DNA from: Chrysoperla carnea
Lineage: Eukaryota; Arthropoda; Insecta; Neuroptera; Chrysopidae
Direction: 5' to 3'
Length of the DNA stretch: 64,000 bases
Assembly (NCBI RefSeq): GCF_905475395.1
Contig: NC_058340.1
Location: forward strand, 69,914,181 to 69,978,180
Positions 56,006 to 64,000 of the stretch are shown here, one piece after another. The first letter of the stretch is position 1. Each line of letters opens with the position of its first letter. The position numbers were made by a program, and so were the translations under genes. The notes under the pieces are model-generated. The model was given only the letters and a program-made list of their open reading frames with translations. It was not told the DNA's origin and did not search any database.

Positions 56006-56520
56006 TCATTTTGATTTCAACGTGTAAAAAGTAATGTTTTTTTGTTTAAATAATGTGTTATTGACTGACTCTTTATAATTATGATTTATTTTTAAAAATA
56101 TAGTTTTTTAATTTTTCGTACAAATAATTTGTTTGTTATCAATCCTTTTCTTTTCCTCAATTCTTCTATTTTATTTGCTTTCCAATATTATTGGAGACTA
56201 GCAGCCAAACCCGGCGTTGTTTGGGTTAAAATACATCGCATGGTCAATGGTTTAAATAATATTTAAGGATCCATTTTTAAATGTAAATGGAGAAGGGTTT
56301 TGTTCTTTTCTAAAAGCTTCTTTAGTTCTTTTTCTTGTTAGAAAATCGTTTAATTTAGTAAAATTTATATCCAGACAGAATATTTTAATATAAAATATCT
56401 GGATGACCGAGCTTTGCTCGGTATTCTTAAAAAGACACAAATTTTATCACTAATAGAAGACCGTTTTAAATGTCTCCACACAAATACCAATTTGAATGTC
56501 CCGGTAATGTATTTTATTTT

Positions 56521-56635
56521 ATTAACTACGATATACACCAATAGATGTCAGGAAGAGTTATAATTTGCATTGTATTTCATTAACTACGATATACACCAAT
56601 AGATGTCAGGAAGAGTCATATTTTGCGATGTATGT
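56521..56635. repeat. 58-bp tandem duplication
   Basis: Two adjacent copies containing ACTACGATATACACCAATAG and TGTCAGGAAGAGT, starting at 56521 and 56579. Confidence 0.85.
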
Positions 56636-56758
56636 TTCAGTTTTTCATGAAAAAACGAAGTTTTTTTAAAATGAAACCTTGTTAGATCGACTTATCGCCC
56701 CAAAAAACCCCTACATACTCATTTTCATGAAAATCGTTGGAGCCATTTCCAAGATCGT

Positions 56759-56760
<2 letters not shown>

Positions 56761-56849
<89 letters not shown>
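56761..56849. repeat. (TA)n microsatellite, about 44 repeats
   Basis: Uninterrupted AT dinucleotides over about 89 bp. The poly-Tyr/Ile reading frames across it are artefacts. Confidence 0.98.
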
Positions 56850-56851
<2 letters not shown>

Positions 56852-57206
56852 AGAATTGCTCATTTAAATATATAAGATATCTCACTTTTAACAATAAATC
56901 CCTTGAAAAAACACTAAATTAAAAAATTTAAATTTCGGAAGAAGGCCCAGATAGTTTGTGCTAGGTTCTGTTGGTCGTCGAGAGATGGCGCTAACAGCTC
57001 TTGGCAGTCAGTTTAAAGTTCATCATGATTATAGTTGTCGGTTTAAACAAACTTTCTAGATCATTTCTAGAACTTTCTAGAAAATTTCGAATCTATTTTC
57101 TAAATTAATTTGCCTCTTGAAGAAAATAGTAAACAAATTTCGTAATAATTATTTTCTAAATTAAATAAAAATTATTGAAACAAAAATTATATTTTCTATG
57201 AACATG

Positions 57207-57515
57207 TGAAAACAAACAATTGACTGAGTTAACTGTTGAAATACCCTGTATAAAAAGTGTTGAATGTCAGTTCTTTTTTTATAAATTAGAAGAGTTTAAA
57301 AAAGCCAACATAATTATGGCCATTTATTTGATGACAAAATTATTTTCTAGAATTTTTTTTGCGTTTTTCGAGAATGTTTCGCAAGACCCTTAGTTGAAGC
57401 TACCTGAAATTTTTCAACTCCCTATCTTTTATACTTTTAGAGAAAATTAACAAGAAAGTTTTGTCCTAATATACGCCCTCACGGGTAAACAGTGGTGTTA
57501 GTATGTTTGAAACAT
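57207..57515 (+). repeat. Dispersed repeat R1, 5' part
   Basis: GTGAAAACAAACAATTGACT, TTGAAATACCCTGTATA and ACGGGTAAACAGTGGTGTTA match 41537-41800. Similar words also occur at 50427-50525. Confidence 0.6.
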
Positions 57516-58575
57516 TTATTTGCAAAGAAATAGTTATTTCAATTTGCAAAGAAATTTATATTAGCTTTCTATATTTCGAAACCAAAGCAGATATCGAAAA
57601 ATTTTCTTATTATTTTTCGTCTACATTCATCATCAAAGTCGAAAAATAAGGTACAAATAATTTCAACCCTAAATCTAAAATTGCCTTGGTGCTCGTACTA
57701 TCTTAATGAGATGTGCAAGGATTGAATAATACTAGGAATTTCAAAAACTTTATAAATATATTCTTTTCCAAAAAGTTTCCAAAAATCACAAAAAATTCCT
57801 AGGTCATCGGGCTTTTTATTATTATTTTATCGTTCAAAGTTGGTTGAAAAAATAATGAATCATGTAGGTTATCCTTTTCTATTGGATATTTCTATATCAA
57901 AAAATGTAGAGAGTGTGACAAAAAACTATCCAAAATATTTAGACAATCTTGTAGTTTTCGATGATATAAAAACAAAATTTTAATTATGAATTTATCGAAG
58001 ATCCATCATTTGATGAACAGAGACGATTATAGTTAGAGTATTGATGCTTGAAGAGCGATATCTATATTATCAAATTTATAAGCATCACTTGCACACAATA
58101 TATTATATATTTGTGTAGTTGCGTGATATTGTAAAGCTAAAAATAATACATTATTTGACTACAAAGCATGTATTTGGTTTATATGTATGTACCGTGCAAT
58201 TAACCAAAACTTTTTTACAATACTTTAGGGAAACAAACATATATATATATATTTTGTTTTCGCACATTGAAGTTCCACTAGCTTAGTAATTACCAATGAT
58301 ATAACGGATAGCATCTTTTCGTTTGGAAGGCCGATGGAATGTGCAGTATAATTATTTGTGTACTTCTTTCGACTTCATCTAAGGAAATTCGAAAGACTAC
58401 GAAGCTCTGGTTTGACGAACAGAATATTACAAAGACAGCAAATAAAAAGGATTAGGGGTAAAGGATTGAATATAAAACAAAATATTTATATGAAAAAATA
58501 AAAAACTATAATTTTTAAAACTAAATCAGAGTCAGTCACACATTTTTTTAACAAATTTTTACACGAATGAACTGA

Positions 58576-58956
58576 TTACCAAATTTGAGCGGTGGAAATT
58601 AAAGGTGAACCAGCAATAATACCAGAACGGGCAGCAATCAATTGTGGTTGAGCAATCAAGCTTGGAGCAGCGGCAGCAGAAATAAGTTGTGGTTGAGCAA
58701 TTAAACTTGGAGCAGCACGAGCAGCAATCAATTGTGGTTGAGCAATCAAACCTGGAGCAGCGGCTAAAGCAATTGGAGCTGGTCCAGCAATGATTTGTGG
58801 TTGAGCAGCACGGACCACTGTTGTTGAAATTGTAGCTGGTGCTGTTAAAGCTGGAGCAGCAGCCAAAGCTAATGTTCCAGGAGCAGCGATTAATCCACCA
58901 GGACGGGCTAATGCGACAGCAGCGCAAGCGAATAAAACAATCAATGATTTGTACAT
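58576..58956 (-). CDS. Ala/Gln-rich secreted protein 5 (cuticle-like), 126 aa
   Basis: Paralogue of the protein at 55637-56005 on the opposite strand. Same signal peptide MYKSLIVLFACAAVALA. A different N-terminal mature part is rich in Ala and Thr (GGLIAAPGTLALAAAP, ATISTTVVRAAQ), followed by the shared APSLIAQPQLIAARA repeats and the C-terminus SPLISTAQIW. Single exon, no cysteine in the mature part. Its promoter mirrors that of the partner. Confidence 0.82.
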   Translation of the reverse strand: MYKSLIVLFACAAVALARPGGLIAAPGTLALAAAPALTAPATISTTVVRAAQPQIIAGPAPIALAAAPGLIAQPQLIAARAAPSLIAQPQLISAAAAPSLIAQPQLIAARSGIIAGSPLISTAQIW

Positions 58957-58969
58957 TTTGGTAATTGTT

Positions 58970-59237
58970 GTATGATTTGTTTACAAATAAACGTAAATGA
59001 TAATTATGATTGAATTAGAGCACCAGTCGTTCTATTTATACGTGGATTATGCTTTGGGAGTGGTTGTCCAGATATCAAAAGTCAATCATCCATTTGCGTG
59101 TGACGACAAACAAGGGATGTAAATAAAAATAATTGTAAATTTCTTTGTGTTCAAAGATATTCTTGCAAACTTTGAATGAACTTACATCATTCTATTTTTA
59201 CATTTTGTGGAGGTCACCTGCTTTTATTGTCTTATAA
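58970..59237 (-). promoter_or_regulatory. Promoter region of Ala-rich gene 5
   Basis: Reverse-complement match of 55355-55620, with TATAAATA at about 59033-59040 and the same GAGGTCACCTG near 59210-59220. Both genes are probably expressed in the same tissue and stage. Confidence 0.65.
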
Positions 59238-60350
59238 AAAAAAGTAAACAAATTATCAAATATCAGTTCCCCACATAGACTCACATGTATTAGTATGATT
59301 TCTATTCCGTGATTTTCGCTACATTAACAAGTTAAACCATAGTCACAGTGTCTTAAAAAAGTAGAAAGTACAGTAGAGCTCATGGCGTTAAATTTTTATT
59401 TTTAGAATTTTTAAGAATACGTCAAAGATGCTCTTTGGAATACGTTTTTATAGGTTATTTAAGTGATCAATACACTTATCACTTAACAGTGACTGGTAAT
59501 TTTCAACAGTTACACTTTAGATACATTGAAATCTTACAAAGAATATTTCAATATTTAAAAAATAATATAATTTTCCATTTTATCACCCTCTAAAAGCTAA
59601 TCTTTCAAATTTTTTTTTGTAATTTTGATGTATATGTGTCTATCTGGGATGTGTTACAAGTATCAAATAATAATTGCATATATAGTCGCATGAAGGAAAA
59701 CATAAAATATCCATTCTTAGAGAGTCCTAAATGACAGCTTCGATTTTAATGATTTTTAAGAAAATGTTTCTTTTTATATATTGTTTAAAATCAGAATCCT
59801 TTCAGAGAGAGGAAATAATCTGGAGAGGAATAACGCAATATCCCGACTGATACATGGACGCCAACGCGCTAATGGTAGAAGTTTGGAATTTCGAGAGGAT
59901 ATTAATTTTATACTGTAGTCATTTAGGAAAGGATTTTTCGAAATGTGTCCTCTAAAAGGATGAAATAGGGGATGAAACTTTGTATGAAAATATATACAAT
60001 CCATCATTTATGAGTTGATTACGTTTCCCCCCTCCAGATTTTTACCCCCCCCCCTTCTGAGAGGTTTCTAATTTTAAATAATAAACAAAAAGAATCATTA
60101 TTTTAGAAATCATCAAAATCGGAGCTGTATTCGAGGATTCCCGAGTAAAAACATTTATTGATGCGACTAATAGTAATATTTATAATAATAATGTATGGTT
60201 ACTATTGAATACAATTTATTATTTTAAAATTGTATGATCAATCACACGGATATTAATAGATTCAATCTATAAAACCCGCCCAATACATTAAATTTAAAAC
60301 TAGAAGTCAATTTGGTAATTATGCGTTGGCTTTTCTTTTGTAATTTTATA

Positions 60351-60722
60351 CAGTGTGTCGCACATTTAAGATGAAGACACACGCATATTTTCATTATTTA
60401 TGGGAATATCAACTTGGAATTTTGCATAGTCATACAGGGTGATGGAGAAATGGAGAAATAAGGCCGATTCTTAATATTTTGCCTAGCGTAAGAGATGGTT
60501 AGAGATATCGAAAAAAAACGATTAGCCAAAAGTTGTTTACAATATTTTTTTCTAGCCATATACCAATTTTCGCATTTTTAATATTTATTTATTTTCAAAA
60601 CTTCGGTTAAATATCTGAAAAAAGTAACACATCACGATGTATAACTGTGCAAAATTTCAAATCGATATTTCTTAAATAAGGAAAATATGAGGGTGTCTTC
60701 ATCTTAAATGTGCGACACACTG
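60351..60722. mobile_element. Tc1/mariner-like MITE with TA target site
   Basis: 372 bp. Inverted ends CAGTGTGTCGCACATTTAAG continue as about 90-bp imperfect arms, flanked by TA on both sides. A single-arm relic of the same family is in chitinase 2 intron 6. Non-coding. Confidence 0.85.
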
Positions 60723-61221
60723 TACTAGTTCTATTTGATCTTTTTATGAATAGATTATTTTAAGAAAACGTCTAAATTAAATGATCTCTAGCCCCCACAA
60801 TTTTAGAATATTTTTTTTAGTTTGATTGGAATGAAATTTGATGTGCCTAATATATTTTTAACATTTAAAAAGTAAATCTTTGTTAACGAGCTTAATCATC
60901 CCGGAGAAAAATGAATTTTAGCGTGAGGAGAGAGGCACTGCAAATTAACATTTGTCTTTCATTCGTCAGGTAACTAGGATTTCGATTCCAACCATACAAT
61001 GTCAATTCAAAGAGAATAAATTTTTTGTTCTTCCGAAGTTCAAGGTTTTGCAACTATCACTAAATTAATTATATACCTATCAAATTCTCATACATGGCTA
61101 ACAATTCACTCCCATATCTTCACATTTCGAAGGGACAAAATGAATATATTAAATTTCAGAAACACCATTGATATGGAACACTTAAGAAATTCTTTTTGTA
61201 AAAATAAAATCATTTCTAAAT

Positions 61222-61264
61222 GGCATAAATACCGTTAGCATTCTATAATTGAAATCAGTTCAGA
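61222..61264 (+). promoter_or_regulatory. Core promoter of Gln/Ala-rich gene
   Basis: CATAAATACC at about 61223 and ATCAGTTCAG at about 61254, 31 bp apart, fit a TATA box and a TCAGT initiator. The ATG follows 41 bp later. Confidence 0.65.
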
Positions 61265-61304
61265 ATCTTAACAAATATCAAAAAAAACAACATAACCGCA
61301 AAAT

Positions 61305-61910
61305 ATGTTGAATTACTTAATATTATTTACAACAATAATAGTTGGAATTACCGAAGCTGGAATATTAGAAACAATTCCTCTACAACAACAATCAGAACAA
61401 TTGATTGGTTTACGGAAAATCTATTATGAGAATCGTCCAATAATTGGTTATGAAACAGAAATCCTGAAACCAGATTTACGTCCATTAGCTGAACCATTAC
61501 GTGTTATCAATCAAGCACGTTTAATAAATCCAGGTGGATCAATTCAACTGGTTCAATCGACTCTGGAACCCCAACAACGATATCGTCTTCAGCAACAAGA
61601 TAATTTGGATCGGTCGTCTTCAGCAACTGCTGCCGCTACTGCAATCGCATCAAGTCAGGGTGCAACCGCTTATGGAAATGCTATTCAACGATATTCGTCA
61701 GAAATACCTCAATATGCGTCGTCTGCGGCAAGTGCAGCTGCAGCAGCATCATCAGTCGCACTATCACGATCTGATAATACCGCACAGGATTTATACAATT
61801 TAAGAGATCCACGATTACAGCAAGCGATTAATGAAGATTATTTAATTTCAGCAAATCAATATGGCGCATACTTAAATAATAATAACGGTTTACAAAATTA
61901 TGAAAATTAA
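61305..61910 (+). CDS. Secreted Gln/Ala/Ser-rich protein, 201 aa
   Basis: Residues 1-18 (MLNYLILFTTIIVGITEA) are a signal peptide. The mature part has a non-repetitive N-terminal third (YYENRPIIGYETEILKPDLR), then a Gln-rich stretch, then Ala/Ser-rich runs (ATAAATAIASSQGATAYGNA, SSAASAAAAASSVALS) and an Asn/Tyr-rich tail. No cysteines and no recognised domain. Composition and promoter type suggest an abundant extracellular structural protein (cuticle, chorion or silk-like), but this is inference. Single exon. It is unrelated in sequence to the two Ala-rich families nearby. Confidence 0.75.
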   Translation: MLNYLILFTTIIVGITEAGILETIPLQQQSEQLIGLRKIYYENRPIIGYETEILKPDLRPLAEPLRVINQARLINPGGSIQLVQSTLEPQQRYRLQQQDNLDRSSSATAAATAIASSQGATAYGNAIQRYSSEIPQYASSAASAAAAASSVALSRSDNTAQDLYNLRDPRLQQAINEDYLISANQYGAYLNNNNGLQNYEN

Positions 61911-63156
61911 TTGAAAACTAAAAGTCAATTCACATATTCAGATTTTAAGCGTATGATACCGAATATCGATTTGGAAGCCGGATAATCAATGTAGTTCACG
62001 TTAAGGCAACATTGGCGCTGCTATCAAGTTGTACTCACTTTGATAACAGCGTAAAAATTAACGACGCACTAACATTGACTTGAATGGCTGTAATTGGGAT
62101 GAGAATTCTAGATGGTTTCTAGTTCTATTTATAAAACTGTACGGTGTCATTTGCTTAAAAATTGCATAAGTGTATCGATCCTCAAATGGATTGTTAATTT
62201 AAATATTAATGCTCTCTTTTTGTATAATTTTAATAGCTTGTTAAAATCTGCAAAATTGTTTCTTCTTTCTTCGAATAAAAAAAAAAAAAGCTTTTTGAAT
62301 AATATGATGTTTTTGATTTTTATTGAAACACCTGTGAACAAATCATGTGGGAATTGTATTTCGAGCCTTATTTTTCAAACTTTGAGAACAATTATGGTTT
62401 TCGTCAAGTTTAGTTTCCAGAGTCTTTTAACGAAACTAAGATAGATGATTGAAAATTAGAAAGTTTTAAAAAGTCTATTCTAATAATATAAAAGTAAAAA
62501 AATAACGATATTATAATGTAGTTAAAATTATTGTTATTTTTGGAGTCGGTGTCAGCCAAGGAAATAACTCTGACAGAACAGTTTGCTACATTAACTTGGC
62601 TGACACCGAATCCAAAAATAACAATAATTTTGACTACATTATATTATCGTTATTTTTTTACTTTTTAGTGCATATTAATTTGTTTTAGAAAAAATTTTCT
62701 TTTGAAGTCGATTTCTTTTTGTTAAAAATTTTTTTATTTTTATTGAATCTGAAGTACACTAACTAATTTGTCACTAAAAAAAGAATCATCGAAATCGGTT
62801 GGCGTGAAATTGAGTTCTTCGTCCTCTTGTCGTGCATACTTAATGCAAATTTAAGACTTGTGGTTTTCTAATGGGATGCCGTGGTCAGAACTGGACTAAA
62901 ATGAAATGGGACCACACGGGAATCACCAGCTTTCAAATAGATAAAGAATAATCAAAATCGATTAACCCAGTCAAAAGTTATGAGGGAACAAACAAACAAA
63001 AAATACAGTCGAATTGATAACCTCCTCCGCTTTTGTTTGAAGTCGGTTAAAAAAGGGAAATTGAAATGCTTATTATTTATGTATTTTTTTTATTATAAGT
63101 ATTATACATTATTTATTTTTAATGTATTATACATTATTTATTTTTAATGTTTACAT
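61911..63156. other. Spacer with a hairpin MITE
   Basis: Contains the hairpin at 62490-62665 and a 24-bp tandem duplication (TATACATTATTTATTTTTAA) near 63105-63150. No gene is called; the frames at 62112-62444 and its antisense lack any feature. Confidence 0.5.
62490..62665. mobile_element. Hairpin MITE, 71-bp near-perfect arms
   Basis: Arms 62490-62560 and 62595-62665 with a 34-bp loop. They contain AAAAGTAAAAAAATAACGAT at the tip and GGTGTCAGCCAAG at the loop side. Only a few mismatches. Non-coding. Confidence 0.8.
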
Positions 63157-64000
63157 TCAATCTTCAGCTAAATTAAGAATGGAAATCATTACACGTTTAT
63201 ATTCCGGGTCAAAATTAAGTTTTAAAAACATTTCACATGCAGTTAATGGTTCATGCCATTCATCTACTAATTCCAAAATTTCAGTTCCAGAAGATTTTGT
63301 AATTATTTTCAAAGTTAGACTTAATTCAACTTTTCTATCATTTTCTATTAATTTGGATGTATACGCTAACTTTGTGTATGTTAAAGATTTAACCAATTTT
63401 TCTCTAGGAGATTTTTCCATCCATTCTGGATTTTTCTTTCGTAATTTGTCAGATATTATTAAATGACATACGGTGACTAAAGTGAACACTGTTAATTTAT
63501 CATTTCTTGATAATTGAGCTGGTATTAATGCAGAAACGCCTTGTACTCGGGCTAATAATGGAAATTTATCCTCAGTTTCAATACCTATTTGCATTTTTAA
63601 TACTTCCATAGGGATTGGAGAAGGCATATTAGGATCTGTTGCTAATTTACAAGCTAGGTCTGGGAAACATATGATTAGTCTAGATAAAGTTATGCTTGAT
63701 TTACCCGGAATAACACGTTCTGAAATGTCTAGTTTTCTTATAATTTTCAAAAAATGTTCTCTACTCTTGACATTTCTTATTGTCGTCAAAATTTTGCTGA
63801 TATTATTACCTTGAGTCATCCCAGTGTATACTAGATATAAAATATCTTTTTCCTGAATTCCAGACGTCATAATCCTATATCTGGTTGTTTTTGCATTGAA
63901 GCCGTCATATCCAAATACTCCACTCAAATGTTTTAAATCTTTACACTCTTTTAAAAAAGTGTAAAGTTTCTTTTTTCTAGCCTCTAAGTATTCATCGTTG
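63157..64000 (-). CDS. Endogenous phenuivirus-like nucleoprotein ORF, partial at window edge
   Basis: An uninterrupted frame of at least 280 codons on the minus strand, open through the right edge. The codon at 63927 is TTG, not a start. It resembles the nucleoprotein of phlebo/tenui-type negative-strand RNA viruses (Phenuiviridae, tenuivirus/phlebovirus N family). Visible features are a GYDGF turn near the N-terminal arm, SITLSRLIICFPDLAC in the middle, VQGVSALIP and a TLVTVCHLIISDKLRKKNPE helix in the C-terminal lobe. N of this group binds and encapsidates genomic RNA. The length exceeds a typical phlebovirus N (about 245 aa), nearer the longer insect and tenuivirus forms. The surrounding DNA is host-like with no viral polymerase or glycoprotein in view, so this is a genomic integration. 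No stop or frameshift is visible, so it is recent or maintained. Family assignment is by pattern, without a search. Confidence 0.7.
   Translation of the reverse strand, partial: NDEYLEARKKKLYTFLKECKDLKHLSGVFGYDGFNAKTTRYRIMTSGIQEKDILYLVYTGMTQGNNISKILTTIRNVKSREHFLKIIRKLDISERVIPGKSSITLSRLIICFPDLACKLATDPNMPSPIPMEVLKMQIGIETEDKFPLLARVQGVSALIPAQLSRNDKLTVFTLVTVCHLIISDKLRKKNPEWMEKSPREKLVKSLTYTKLAYTSKLIENDRKVELSLTLKIITKSSGTEILELVDEWHEPLTACEMFLKLNFDPEYKRVMISILNLAED

Larger units (their letters stand above)
56006..58575. other. Spacer between the tail-to-tail Ala-rich pair
   Basis: Contains a tandem duplication, a (TA)n microsatellite and a copy of the 5' part of repeat R1 (57207-57515). Around 56210-56420 the words AGCCAAACCCGGCG and CGAGCTTTGCTCGG suggest an old dispersed repeat. 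No gene is seen. Confidence 0.5.
58957..61304. other. Intergenic region with one MITE
   Basis: Includes the promoter of gene 5, a poly-C run near 60046-60056, the Tc1-like MITE at 60351-60722 and the promoter before 61305. No gene is seen. Confidence 0.5.

Noticed and set aside
55597-56034. 145-residue Cys/Ser-rich frame overlapping Ala-rich gene 4, and a similar one at 58559-58927
   Set aside because: Out-of-frame shadows of the Ala-rich repeats; the other frame has a signal peptide and is conserved between the paralogues.
56679-56922. Poly-Tyr/Ile proteins
   Set aside because: Translation of the (TA)n microsatellite.

Overview
The window is nuclear DNA of an insect. It is very AT-rich, its genes have short introns, and it carries insect-type chitinases, 7-transmembrane chemoreceptors (one gustatory and three odorant receptors), secreted Ala/Pro-rich cuticle-like proteins, C2H2 zinc-finger genes and many transposable elements. 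A (CCTAA)n tail, the insect telomere-type motif, also occurs, but as a retroposon tail. I cannot name the species from sequence alone. All exon models were built by hand from splice signals and reading phase.

Layout. 1-1301: part of a large foldback element with 96-bp internal repeats. 3005-6646: a complete five-exon gustatory receptor (399 aa) with a hAT-type element in intron 1. 8130-10662 and 11560-19404: two tandem seven-exon chitinases (485 and 509 aa). Intron 4 of the second holds an intact Ty1/copia retrotransposon with identical LTRs. 19949-23139 and 32377-35216: two complete five-exon odorant receptors on the minus strand (409 and 410 aa). 37018-39096: a third odorant receptor on the plus strand, intact except for a one-base deletion. 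Between the first two receptors lie two related C2H2 zinc-finger genes (24409-25557, 29619-30473), a second foldback copy in inverse orientation (27359-28999) and THAP/transposase-like scraps.

39.8-48.7 kb: three tandem minus-strand Ala/Pro/Leu-rich secreted protein genes sharing a promoter and 5' leader, separated by a mariner-derived hairpin and a ~310-bp tandem satellite. 51.9 kb: an unknown secreted protein with several basic cleavage-like sites. 55.6 and 58.9 kb: a tail-to-tail inverted pair of a second Ala-rich secreted family, with about 280 bp of matching promoter. 61.3 kb: a secreted Gln/Ala/Ser-rich protein. 63157 to the right edge: a long open reading frame resembling the nucleoprotein of phlebo/tenui-type negative-strand RNA viruses (Phenuiviridae), an endogenous viral element that runs off the window.

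The genes do not form one pathway. The region reads as clusters expanded by local duplication (chitinases, odorant receptors, zinc fingers, two cuticle-like families) and heavily remodelled by hAT, Tc1/mariner, copia, foldback and unclassified repeats, plus one viral integration. The least ordinary items are the viral ORF, the near-identical inverted foldback copies flanking a 26-kb gene block, the mariner hairpin, the retroposon inserted at a chitinase stop codon, and single-base lesions in an odorant receptor and in a zinc finger.
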